Positions 9,829 through 18,594 of a stretch of DNA of 56,130 nucleotides are shown here, one piece after another (positions within the stretch are counted from its first letter, which is position 1; each line of letters begins with the position of its first letter). The notes beneath the pieces are model-generated. The model had not been told where the DNA came from. It ran no database searches and saw only the letters and a list, made by a program, of their open reading frames with translations. This stretch comes from Catenulispora sp. (lineage in GTDB: Bacteria; Actinomycetota; Actinomycetes; Streptomycetales; Catenulisporaceae), in assembly GCA_013362315.1 (NCBI GenBank), contig JABFWL010000294.1, positions 1-56,130 of the forward strand, in the 5' to 3' direction. Position numbers and translations under genes: made by a program.

Positions 9829-10711
9829 GTGCCACGACCACCGCCATCAACGGCGCGAGGATTTCGCCCTTCTTACCGTTCAGCTCACGTACCAGCGCGA
9901 GCCGCGGGCGGGGCCGAGGCAAGGCTTTCAAAGCGGTGTTGCTGAGCTGCACCGCCCAGTTCTTGGGCGCGACCATCTTGTACGCCTTGGCCGCGGCGTG
10001 TGGGCCGTTGTCCTTTCCGCTTGGACCTTGCCAGTGCACAGTGCCGCGACCTGCGGCTGGCAAGACATTCCGAACAGTCGAGGCTCAACCTGTTCAACTT
10101 CAGCCTGCCACGTCGGCGGACCACAATCGTCGGCAACGGTCGAGGTGGCTCTGAGCAAGGTTGGCAGAGCCGGATCGAGGCCCCCACCCCCCCCGGCGTC
10201 GACCAGGACGAACCGGCCCGTTGATTACGGTCGAGATCGACCGGTCGAACAAGCAGTGGCCGCTGCGAAAGCTCGCTTACGCCGCGGAGCGGGGACACAT
10301 CGCGCTCTGGCTCCGCTGGTCGCCCTTCGCCGTCCCGCTCGCGATACTGGCCAGCGTCAGACTGATCCGTGCTGCGACCACCCGCACAAGGGGCGACGAT
10401 CGGCAATGGCTCCACTTGCTCGCACCCGAGAGCTGCGGTTAGCCAGCTGGGCACTGGGGTGCATCGGCTGCCCGATGGCGGCTTTCGACGCAGTCGGGCG
10501 TGGGGTGCCGTCCTGCGTCAGGCCTTCTTGACCATGCTCGACGTGAGCTGAGATCAACGTCGCGTGTTCCAGGGCGAATCCCCGGCGCAGCAGGTCTGTG
10601 CGGGCGGCTTGATCCAAGGCAGTCACCGCAGGAGTCTGGCGGATCCCGGCGCGAGGAGCGCCGGCGCGGGACCGGGACCAGGCACACAGCCGCGTTTCGG
10701 CGGTATCGCTG

Positions 10712-10975
10712 TCAGTCGATGGGGACGTGGCGGAGGTAGGGCCACAGGTCGCGCAGGGTTCCGAAGGTCCGGGCGGGCAGGGTCTCCAACAGGGTGATCA
10801 CTTCGGGTCGTGCGCCGGCGGTGGTTGCGGCGGCGAGCAGGTCGGAGCGGTCGGCTGGGAGGGACGTGTCGGCGATGGTGTCGGCGATCTCGCTACGGGT
10901 GACTGCCATGGTGGTGTCCGTTCTGGGGTAGGTGGGCGCGGGCTGGGCTTCTGCGATGGTGAGCGGCTTGTGCAT
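10712..10975 (-). CDS. DUF2795-like small protein
   Basis: ...ADTIADTSLPADRSDLLAAATTAGARPEVITLLETLPARTFGTLRDLWPYLR; DUF2795-like core; start could instead be 10909. Confidence 0.55.
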   Translation of the reverse strand: MHKPLTIAEAQPAPTYPRTDTTMAVTRSEIADTIADTSLPADRSDLLAAATTAGARPEVITLLETLPARTFGTLRDLWPYLRHVPID

Positions 10976-11412
10976 CACGGCCGTCTTGCCGAGCCTGGCT
11001 GTCGGGTGCGCGGGTCGGAGTCGGGCCAGCCGGCGCTGCGCCATTCCCGGAGCTCTCCGGCGGGTTCGATCGTCGCGTGGTTGGCGGTCAGGGCGCTGAG
11101 GACGTCGGTGTGGACGGGGATGGCGGCATGTTCGGTGTCGGTGACGAGGTCCGGGTACCCGGTGGGAAGGGCGGCGATCTCCAGTCGGCGCTGGGCCTTG
11201 GCCAGGCGTAGCGCGGATTCGATGACCGCGGCCTGGCCGAGGCTGGTCCATGCCGTCAGGGCGCTCAGGTCGAGGATCAGCGGGCCGGTTCCGTGGTACA
11301 GGGTCCAGCCGATCGCGCCGTGCAGGATGGGCGCGTCCTTGACCCCGAGTTTCCCGGCCAAGGCCAGGATGCCGACGTCGGGGCGGGATTGGTAGTGCCA
11401 TTGCAGTGACAA
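10975..11412 (-). CDS. STAS-domain-like protein (anti-sigma antagonist fold)
   Basis: MSLQWHYQSRPDVGILALAGKLGVKDAPILHGAIGWTLYHGTGPLILDLSALTAWTSLGQAAVIESALRLA; abuts DUF2795-like gene. Confidence 0.65.
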   Translation of the reverse strand: MSLQWHYQSRPDVGILALAGKLGVKDAPILHGAIGWTLYHGTGPLILDLSALTAWTSLGQAAVIESALRLAKAQRRLEIAALPTGYPDLVTDTEHAAIPVHTDVLSALTANHATIEPAGELREWRSAGWPDSDPRTRQPGSARRP

Positions 11413-11451
11413 GGCGGCGGGGTTCCTTCGTCGAGGGGTCGGGCGGGTGTT

Positions 11452-11619
11452 TCAGGCGGAGCCGTCGATGTCGTCGGTGTCCTGCGCTGTTCCGGGCTGT
11501 TCGGGGGTCTGCACGGCTTTCAGTTCGGCCTGTAGGCGGGCCAGGTCGGTTCCGGTGTCGGTGTACTTCAGCTCGCGGGCGATCTTCGTCTGTTTGGCTT
11601 TGGCTCGGCCTCGTCCCAT
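11452..11619 (-). CDS. DUF3073-like small protein, 55 aa (below ORF-track cutoff)
   Basis: Hand translation MGRGRAKAKQTKIARELKYTDTGTDLARLQAELKAVQTPEQPGTAQDTDDIDGSA*; MGRGRAKAKQTK is characteristic of DUF3073. Confidence 0.85.
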   Translation of the reverse strand: MGRGRAKAKQTKIARELKYTDTGTDLARLQAELKAVQTPEQPGTAQDTDDIDGSA

Positions 11620-11644
11620 CGGGTCCTCCTCGCGGGGTCGGGTG

Positions 11645-12073
11645 TCACAGGGCAGCGGAGATGCGGTGGAAGCGGTGGCCGTCGACGAGCCGCGGTATCA
11701 GCCGCAGGACCCGGACGCCTCGGTCGGACTCGAACCCGGGCAGGGTCCGCCGGTAGTGAGCGCGCAGCACGGGATCGACGACGATCTCGACAGGGCCGGT
11801 AACCGAGACGGACCAGCCGGCACCGGTGGCCTCATCGACCGCCTCGACGAGATAAGTGACCGGCAGCTCGTCGTCCAGCTGCTTCTCCAGTTCGGCGGTC
11901 ATGAGGGCGAGGATGACGACCGCGCCGCGCTCGACCGCGTGGATGCCGGGGCGGCGGGTCGTCATCCCCTCCTTCGCGCAGATCACGAAGCCGACGCCGG
12001 TGTCGCCGAGCAGGTACATCGCTTCGACGCGGAGCAGCGGCGCAAGATGGATCTGCGCGAAGTCTTCGGTCAT
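11645..12073 (-). CDS. Pyridoxamine 5'-phosphate oxidase-like (PPOX fold) protein
   Basis: MTEDFAQIHLAPLLRVEAMYLLGDTGVGFVICAKEGMTTRRPGIHAVERGAVVILA...GWSVSVTGPVEIV. Confidence 0.65.
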   Translation of the reverse strand: MTEDFAQIHLAPLLRVEAMYLLGDTGVGFVICAKEGMTTRRPGIHAVERGAVVILALMTAELEKQLDDELPVTYLVEAVDEATGAGWSVSVTGPVEIVVDPVLRAHYRRTLPGFESDRGVRVLRLIPRLVDGHRFHRISAAL

Positions 12074-13788
12074 CACCCACGCGCCCCGGTCGTCTCGCCT
12101 GTGCGCGGGGCCGGAATGATCCCGGTCCCGGACAGGTGTGCGTGCGCGAACGCGATGGCCTCGGGGGTGGTGGTGAACACGTGCCCGGCCTCGCACAGCC
12201 TGTCGAGTGTCCCGAGCGCGTCCAGTGGCCGCCTGTGCTCCGGGCGGACGCCGGAGACCAGGACCAGCACGCCGCGCCGGGTCAGCTTGTCGATAGCGTC
12301 GGCCAGCACCCCGGCGCCGGAGGAGTCGATGACGCTGATCCGCGACATCCGCAGGATCACCACCTTCACGTCGGCGGTTTCGGTCAGCTCCAGCAGGAAC
12401 CGGTGGGCGGCGGCGAACAGCAGGGGTCCGTCGATGCGGTAGGCGATGATGTGCTCGCCGAGCAGGGCCTGCTCTTCGGCGTGGTGGTCGGCCGGGGGCA
12501 GGTCGGCGTGCAGCGGCACCTGCTCCAGCCGCGCCGCCTTCGACACCTTGGTGACGGCGATGGCGGCGGCCACGACCATGCCGACGACTACGGCGTTGAC
12601 CAGGGTCGAGGCCAGTGTGACGGTCGCGGTCAGGACGAGTATGGCGGTCTCGCCGCGGCTGGCCCTGGCCAGGGCCTTGATGGAGCCGACCTCGACCATT
12701 CGCACCGCGGTGGCGATCAGCACCCCGGCCAGGGCGGCACGCGGGATGTGGGCGACCAACGGCGCGGCGGCGAACACGATGACCGCCAGGACTGCGGCGT
12801 GGACGAGCGAGGCCAGCCGGGACGCGGCGCCGGTGCGGACGTTGACGGCGGTGCGGGCGATCGCGCCGGTCGCGGCGACGCCGCCGAACAGCGGGGCAGC
12901 GATGTTGGCCAGGCCCTGGCCGAACAGCTCCCGGTTGGAGTCGTGCCGCTCGGACACGCTCATCGCGTCGGCCGCCGAAGCGGACATCAGCGACTCCAGC
13001 GCGGCCAGCGCCGCGACCGCCAGCGCTGAGGGCAGCAGGGAAGCGAGGTGCGAGGCTTGGAAGAACGACGTCGACGGAGCCGCCAAGCCCGAAGGCAGGT
13101 GTCCGATGCTCGCCGCCGACAGACCCAGACCCCACACCGCCGCGGTCGCGGCGACCACGGCCAGCAGCGAGAACGGCACGGTGGGGCGCAGCCTGGCGCC
13201 CAGGAGCATCACGGCGGCGACGCCGATCGCGATGGCGATCGGCGTGACGTGCGGGTGTGCGGCGAAATCGCCGACGGCTTTGGCGGCGACGACGGCCGGG
13301 TTGTCGCCGGACGGGGTCTTCACCCCGAGGGCGCCGGGGATCTGCTGAAGGCCGATGACGCCGGCGATGCCGAGGGTGAATCCCTCGACGACCGGCACCG
13401 GGACGTAGGACATGGCCCGGCCGGCGCGCAGCAGGGCCAGCAGCACGAGGATGATCCCGGCCATCAGGCCGACGGTCATCACGCCGTCGATGCCGTAGCT
13501 GTGGACGATCGGGACCAGCACCACGGTCATCGCCCCGGTGGGTCCGGTGACCTGGAGGTTGGAGCCGCCGAACACCGCGGCCAGGGCGCCTGCGACCACG
13601 GCGGTGACCAGTCCGGCCTGGGCTCCGGCACCGGAGGTGATGCCGAACCCGAGCGCCAGCGGCAGCGCGACGACAGCCACCGTGAGCCCGGAGATCAGAT
13701 CGCGGCGCGGCGAGCGGCGCATCGTGCCCAGCGTGGCGGCGTTCGGCAGGACGTCCTTCACCCGGCCGGCGATCAGCGCGGTGCTCAC
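12073..13788 (-). CDS. SulP-family anion transporter with C-terminal STAS domain (GTG start)
   Basis: RRDLISGLTVAVVALPLALGFGITSGAGAQAGLVTAVVAGALAAVFGGSNLQVTGPTGAM...; overlaps arsR stop. Confidence 0.92.
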   Translation of the reverse strand: MSTALIAGRVKDVLPNAATLGTMRRSPRRDLISGLTVAVVALPLALGFGITSGAGAQAGLVTAVVAGALAAVFGGSNLQVTGPTGAMTVVLVPIVHSYGIDGVMTVGLMAGIILVLLALLRAGRAMSYVPVPVVEGFTLGIAGVIGLQQIPGALGVKTPSGDNPAVVAAKAVGDFAAHPHVTPIAIAIGVAAVMLLGARLRPTVPFSLLAVVAATAAVWGLGLSAASIGHLPSGLAAPSTSFFQASHLASLLPSALAVAALAALESLMSASAADAMSVSERHDSNRELFGQGLANIAAPLFGGVAATGAIARTAVNVRTGAASRLASLVHAAVLAVIVFAAAPLVAHIPRAALAGVLIATAVRMVEVGSIKALARASRGETAILVLTATVTLASTLVNAVVVGMVVAAAIAVTKVSKAARLEQVPLHADLPPADHHAEEQALLGEHIIAYRIDGPLLFAAAHRFLLELTETADVKVVILRMSRISVIDSSGAGVLADAIDKLTRRGVLVLVSGVRPEHRRPLDALGTLDRLCEAGHVFTTTPEAIAFAHAHLSGTGIIPAPRTGETTGARG

Positions 13789-14144
13789 GCGGAGGTTCCG
13801 GCTATCGCATCGGCTTCCCGCAGCTCGGCCAGCAGGTCCTGCTGGCCGGTGATCAGCTCGGTGAGGATCCGGCGGGCGGCCCGCATCAGCTCGGCGACGT
13901 CCGGCCCGGCCAGGGAGTACACGACGGTGTCGCTCTCCCGGACCGCGGTGACGATGCCGGATCGGCGCAACACAGCCAGCTGCTGCGACAGGCTGGAGCG
14001 CTCGACCTCGATCGCCGCGAGCAGGTCGCGCACCGGCATCGGCCCGTCCTGCAACAGCTCCAGCACCCGGATCCGGACCGGGTGTCCGAGCATCCGGAAG
14101 AACTCGGCCTTGGCCTGGTACAGCGGAACCGTCACGCTTCTCAC
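13785..14144 (-). CDS. ArsR-family regulator (SulP-operon copy)
   Basis: VPLYQAKAEFFRMLGHPVRIRVLELLQDGPMPVRDLLAAIEVERSSLSQQLAVLRRSGIVTAVRESDTVVYSLAGPDVAELMRAARRILTEL. Confidence 0.9.
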   Translation of the reverse strand: MRSVTVPLYQAKAEFFRMLGHPVRIRVLELLQDGPMPVRDLLAAIEVERSSLSQQLAVLRRSGIVTAVRESDTVVYSLAGPDVAELMRAARRILTELITGQQDLLAELREADAIAGTSA

Positions 14145-14377
14145 TGCTCCGTCCCGTCGCGCTGGATCGGCGGTACCTCGACACCGGACTCCCGGGCCAG
14201 GCCCAGGGCGTCCTCCAGCTCGTCCAAGGCCTCGGCCACCGCGTGGGAGTCGGCGGTGGCGGCGGCCTCGGCCAGCCGCAGCCGGGCGTCGGCAACCCGC
14301 GCGAGCAGCGCCTCGGCGAACTCGTCGGTCTGCGCCACGTTCACGTCGTCCTCACTGTCCTTCACGCGTACTTCCAC
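14141..14377 (-). CDS. Small coiled-coil-like protein, paralog of the 22.5-22.7 kb ORF
   Basis: 78-aa Ala/Glu-rich helical ORF overlapping arsR start by ATGA. Confidence 0.65.
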   Translation of the reverse strand: MEVRVKDSEDDVNVAQTDEFAEALLARVADARLRLAEAAATADSHAVAEALDELEDALGLARESGVEVPPIQRDGTEQ

Positions 14378-14498
14378 TCATCCAGGGGCGCCGGCCACAC
14401 CCCCGACAGGCGTGGCCGGCCGCATGGCACCGGTACCAGGCACCCTCAATCGCTAGCCGTCGGGAGGCGAACCCGGTGTCTGCGCCGACCATCATCGC

Positions 14499-14524
14499 GC
14501 GAATTGAAGGAATCATCAATTCGC
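14499..14524. promoter_or_regulatory. Inverted-repeat operator candidate for ArsR
   Basis: GCGAATTGA-AGGAATCA-TCAATTCGC, perfect 9-bp arms; core TTGAAG-N6-TCAA. Confidence 0.7.
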
Positions 14525-14551
14525 CATGTGGTCCAAGGTAGGATCACGCAG

Positions 14552-14920
14552 GTGAACGAGACCCTGCCACCATGCCCCGAATGCTCATCCGCCTACACCT
14601 ACGAGATGGGTGCCCTGCTGGTCTGCCCCGAGTGCGGCCACGAGTGGGCCGCGACGGGTTCCGCGGAGAACACGGCCGACACGGCTTCCGACGGGGCGAT
14701 CCGGGACTCGGTCGGCAACGTCCTGGCCGACGGCGACGACGTGACGGTGGTCAAGGCGCTCAAGGTCAAGGGCCATCCCACCGGGATCAAGGCGGGGACG
14801 AAGGTGCGCAACATCCGCCTGGTGGCCGGTGTGGACGGCCACGACATCGACTGCAAGATCGACGGCTTGGGCGCGATGCACTCAAGTCCAGCGTGGTCCG
14901 CAAAGCCTGACCTCGGCTGA
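14552..14920 (+). CDS. PhnA/YjdM-like zinc-ribbon protein, apparent 3' frameshift after ~14880
   Basis: GTG start; LPPCPECSSAYTYEMGALLVCPECGHEW...GNVLADGDDVTVVKALKVKGHPTGIKAGTKVRNIRLV..GHDIDCKIDGLGAM; expected tail LKSSVVRKA* lies in another frame. Confidence 0.85.
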   Translation: MNETLPPCPECSSAYTYEMGALLVCPECGHEWAATGSAENTADTASDGAIRDSVGNVLADGDDVTVVKALKVKGHPTGIKAGTKVRNIRLVAGVDGHDIDCKIDGLGAMHSSPAWSAKPDLG

Positions 14921-14926
14921 CACCTC

Positions 14927-16432
14927 TCACAGGTCGTTGCCGGCGTAGGACTGGTTGAAGCTCTTGTTGACCAGGGGGAAGTCCGGCACGATCGCCCCGC
15001 GCAGCGCCACCGGCAGCGCCGGCCAGTTGAAGAACGACGGGTCGACGACCTTGACCCGGCTCAGCGATCCGTCCGGCGTGAGTTCGACGCGGTGCACGAT
15101 CGTGCCGCGCCACCCTTCGGCGATCCCGACCCCGGTCCGGACCCCGCTGCGGCCGGTTCCCGGGTCGCCGCGCTCGGCAGCGACGTGCCGCCCTGGACCG
15201 TGCAGCCGCGCGGTGAGGGTGTTGATGTGCTCGGTGGACTGCTGGTACTCCCCGGCCCGGACAGCGAAGCGTGCCAGGACGTCACCGCCCTCGCGCAACA
15301 CGAGCGGGGGCGCCGAGGTCGGGTCACTGCCGGGATGGTCGCGGCGGGCATCGACATCCAGGCCCGATGCGCGGGCGACGTAGCCGAGCGTCCCGAGGTC
15401 TCGGGCCTGTTCAAGGGTGAGCACGGCGGTGCCGGTGAACCGGTCGCGCACCACCGTGTGTCCGAGGGCGAGGTCGACGGTTTCGGCGACGTCGGCGGCC
15501 AGGGCGGACAGCCGGTCCGGATCCGGCAGCGAGATCACCTGGGCGCCGCCGATGACGATGCCGCCGCGCAGCAGCCGGTGCCCGGTGACCTCGCCGTTGA
15601 TCCGCAGCAGCTGTTCGCGCACGCGGCCGGCGTGCTGGTGCAGGATGCCGTGGCCGACGTCGTTGCACAGCGCCCCGATGTCGCCGATGTGGTTGTAGAG
15701 CCGCTCCAACTCCAGCAGGATCGCGCGCATCGTGTGCGCCTCGGCGGGCACCTTTATGCCCAAGGCGTCCTCGACGGCGCGGGCAAAGGCCAGGCCGTGC
15801 CCGACTGCGGTATCACCGCTGATCTTCTCCGCCAAGGTGAGCTTGTCCGCGGGCCGGTTGCCTTCGAAGAGTTTCTCGATGCCTTTGTGGACGAACCACA
15901 GGCGGGCCTTCAGCTTCAGGATGGTCTCCCCGACCACCGAGAACCGGAAGTGTCCGGGTTCGATGAGTCCGGCGTGCACCGGCCCGACCGGGATCTCATA
16001 GACGCCGGGCCCTTGCACCTCCAGGAACGGATACAGCCCGAGCGTTTCGCCGAACTCCGGGGCGGGCCCGGCGTCGTGGCGCATCGGGTGCCAGCCTGTG
16101 GGCCAGCCGTAGTGCCGGACCAGGCGGCGCGGCATCGGGTGCCCGAGGCTGCGGATCCCGAACAGGTCGTGCATCTCGCGCTCGAACCGCCCGGCCGGGA
16201 ACGACAGCCCGGCCAGGCTCGGCACCTGCGGGCGGTGCCCGTCCAGCCGCAGGCGCAGCTCGATGCGTGAGTCACCCGGGCCTAGGAACAGGTAGACCAC
16301 GCGCATCGCGTCCCGGCCGGCCGTCTGCGGCCGGTCGTGGTGCGCCGCGACCAGGGCCAGGCGGTGATCGGCGTCCAGTAGCCCGATGGCGGTGGCCGCC
16401 AGGTCGCCGGGTCCGACGTCGATGATCCTCAT
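14927..16432 (-). CDS. Ehr/HycE-like (NuoCD-like) large subunit lacking Ni-Fe cysteines
   Basis: VYEIPVGPVHAGLIEPGHFRFSVVGETILKLKARLWFVHKGIEKLFEGN...AEKISGDTAVGHGLAFARAVEDALG...DPSFFNWPALPVALRG...DFPLVNKSFNQSYAGNDL. Confidence 0.9.
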   Translation of the reverse strand: MRIIDVGPGDLAATAIGLLDADHRLALVAAHHDRPQTAGRDAMRVVYLFLGPGDSRIELRLRLDGHRPQVPSLAGLSFPAGRFEREMHDLFGIRSLGHPMPRRLVRHYGWPTGWHPMRHDAGPAPEFGETLGLYPFLEVQGPGVYEIPVGPVHAGLIEPGHFRFSVVGETILKLKARLWFVHKGIEKLFEGNRPADKLTLAEKISGDTAVGHGLAFARAVEDALGIKVPAEAHTMRAILLELERLYNHIGDIGALCNDVGHGILHQHAGRVREQLLRINGEVTGHRLLRGGIVIGGAQVISLPDPDRLSALAADVAETVDLALGHTVVRDRFTGTAVLTLEQARDLGTLGYVARASGLDVDARRDHPGSDPTSAPPLVLREGGDVLARFAVRAGEYQQSTEHINTLTARLHGPGRHVAAERGDPGTGRSGVRTGVGIAEGWRGTIVHRVELTPDGSLSRVKVVDPSFFNWPALPVALRGAIVPDFPLVNKSFNQSYAGNDL

Positions 16433-17916
16433 CGGGTGCTCCAGGGGATCGAGACCGGGGCGGCGGCGGACAGCAGGTGAGCCAGCGGCCAGGCCGCGAC
16501 ACCGATGACCGCCACCACCAGCAGAGCGCTGATCAGCGGAGCCTGAGCGCGCAGCGCCGCGCCGCTCCCGGGCGCGCTGCCGTGCAGGGGGTCGGGGCCG
16601 GCGAGCATCCGCAGCGTGTGCGCGCCGATCGCGGCGAACGCCACCAGCATCAGCGCGAACGCGGCGGCGGTCGGCCAGCCCAGGCCGGCGGCGAACCCGG
16701 CGCGGGCGATACCCACCTCGGAGGCGAACAGCGAGAACGGCGGGAACCCGAGCAGTACCAGCACCGCCGCCCCGAACGTCCCGGCCAGAACCGGGGCCCG
16801 CGCCGCCAGGCCCGTCACGTCCTCGATCCGGCTGGTGTGCTCGGCGTGCAGGATCTGCCCCGATGAGCAGAACGCGACCGCCTTGCCCAGGCCGTGCCCG
16901 GCGATGTGCAGCAGCACCGCCGACAGCGCCAGCGGGGTCCCGGCCGCGGCGCCCAGGGCCATCAGTCCCATGTGCTCCATGGAGGAGTAGGCCAGCATGC
17001 GTTTGAAGTCGCGCTGCCCGATCAGCAGCAGCGCCGCCACGGTAAGCGTGGCCAGGGCGGCGATCAGCAGCAGGGCCCGCACGAACCCGGCCCCCAGGGC
17101 CGCGTCGGCGACCTGCTTGGTACGCAGGATCACCGAGAACGACACCGACAGCAGCACCCCGGACATCAAGGCACTGACCGGCGCGGGGGCCTGGCTGTGA
17201 GCGTCGGGCAGCCAGGAGTGCAGCGGCGCCAGCCCGGCCTTGGCCCCGAAGCCCAGGACGATCAGCGCGATCGCCATCCGGGTCGCCGCCGGGTCCAGCC
17301 GGCGGGCGTGGCCGGCCAGGGCGTCGAAGTCCAGCGCCGAGGCCTCCGACAGCCCGGCGTGCCGGGCCGCGGCGTACAGGATGACGATGCCCAGCAGCGC
17401 CAGAGCGATGCCGACCGAGCAGATCACCACGTACTTCCACGCCGCCTCCACCGCCGCGCGGGAGCGCTTGTGCCCGACCAGGAACGCGGTCACCGTCGTC
17501 GTGGCCTCGATCGCGACCCAGATCAGGCCGAGATTCCCGGCCACCACCGCGCACGCCATCGCCGCCAGGAACGCCTGCACCAACACGGCGTACCGGCGCT
17601 CGCCAGGCCCGTCGCCGTGGCCGTCGGCGCGTTCGCCGGCCAGGTAGCCGCGGCTGGCGGCACAGGCGACGACCGCGACCGCGCCGATGACCATCAGCAG
17701 GAACCCGGCCAGCGGGTCACCGGACAGCCAGCCGGACAGGGCGTCGAAACCACCGTCGCGGACAGTGCGCACCGCAAGCATGACGCCGACGACGAAGATC
17801 AGCGCGGCCGAGGCGGTGCCCAGATGCGCCGTGGACCGGCGCCAGCCCAGGACCAGGTACGCGCCGCTCGCGGCGGCCGGCACGACGATCGGGGCCAGCA
17901 GGAGCAGGGTATTCAT
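16429..17916 (-). CDS. HyfF/HycQ-like proton-translocating subunit
   Basis: KYVVICSVGIALALLGIVILY...GFGAKAGLAPLHSWLPDAHSQAPAPVSALMSGVLL...FKRMLAYSSMEHMGLMALG. Confidence 0.9.
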   Translation of the reverse strand: MNTLLLLAPIVVPAAASGAYLVLGWRRSTAHLGTASAALIFVVGVMLAVRTVRDGGFDALSGWLSGDPLAGFLLMVIGAVAVVACAASRGYLAGERADGHGDGPGERRYAVLVQAFLAAMACAVVAGNLGLIWVAIEATTTVTAFLVGHKRSRAAVEAAWKYVVICSVGIALALLGIVILYAAARHAGLSEASALDFDALAGHARRLDPAATRMAIALIVLGFGAKAGLAPLHSWLPDAHSQAPAPVSALMSGVLLSVSFSVILRTKQVADAALGAGFVRALLLIAALATLTVAALLLIGQRDFKRMLAYSSMEHMGLMALGAAAGTPLALSAVLLHIAGHGLGKAVAFCSSGQILHAEHTSRIEDVTGLAARAPVLAGTFGAAVLVLLGFPPFSLFASEVGIARAGFAAGLGWPTAAAFALMLVAFAAIGAHTLRMLAGPDPLHGSAPGSGAALRAQAPLISALLVVAVIGVAAWPLAHLLSAAAPVSIPWSTR

Positions 17917-18575
17917 CAGTCGTGCAGCTCCCGCAGATCGTCCAGGTCGGTGGTGCCGAACGCCGATTGCATCCGCACCGTCAGCACCCGCAGCACGAGC
18001 ACCACCAGCAGCAGGTCGAAGGACACGCCGATCTCCACCAGCAGCGGCACCCCGGCCGCGGCCAGGAACGCCACCGCGGTGATCCCGTTGTCCAGCAGCA
18101 GGAACCCGGCCACCTGGGACAGGGCCTTGCGGCGGGCCACCAGCATGAACAGACCGATCAGCACCGAGGCCAGACCGACCGGCAGCGCACGGGAGCCTTG
18201 AGAGCCCTCCAGCCGGGCCAGCGGCTGGGCCACCGCGTAGGCCAGCAGCACCAGCGCGGCGGCGACCAGCAGCGACGAGGCGACGTTGACCAGCGGCTCG
18301 CTCTCCCGATCCTCCCCGGAGGCGGCCAGGGCCCGCCGGGCCAGGCCGGGGAGCACCCCGGCCCGCAGCACGCCCACCCCGGCGGCGACCGCGTACAACT
18401 CGGGATGATGCTCGTCGGCGCCCAGCGCCGCGGCGACCACCGCCAGGGCCGCGCCCTGCACCGCCAGCAGCCCGATCACCGCCGACAGCGCCCGGCGCCA
18501 CAGCGCCCCGACCCCGGCCAGCAGGAACACCCCGCAGGCGAAATCCAGGACCTGCACACTCGCCGCACCGCTCAC
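17916..18575 (-). CDS. HyfE/HycP-like membrane subunit
   Basis: Hydrophobic 219 aa between HyfF- and HycD-like genes; SVLIGLFMLVARRKALSQVAGFLLLDNGITAVAFL. Confidence 0.85.
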   Translation of the reverse strand: MSGAASVQVLDFACGVFLLAGVGALWRRALSAVIGLLAVQGAALAVVAAALGADEHHPELYAVAAGVGVLRAGVLPGLARRALAASGEDRESEPLVNVASSLLVAAALVLLAYAVAQPLARLEGSQGSRALPVGLASVLIGLFMLVARRKALSQVAGFLLLDNGITAVAFLAAAGVPLLVEIGVSFDLLLVVLVLRVLTVRMQSAFGTTDLDDLRELHD

Positions 18576-18594
18576 AGCCTCACCCGCCTTCGAC

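Noticed and set aside
14927-17554. 875-aa minus ORF in the track
   Set aside because: Only the part from ATG at 16432 is the HycE-like gene; the upstream extension is the out-of-frame shadow of the HyfF-like gene.
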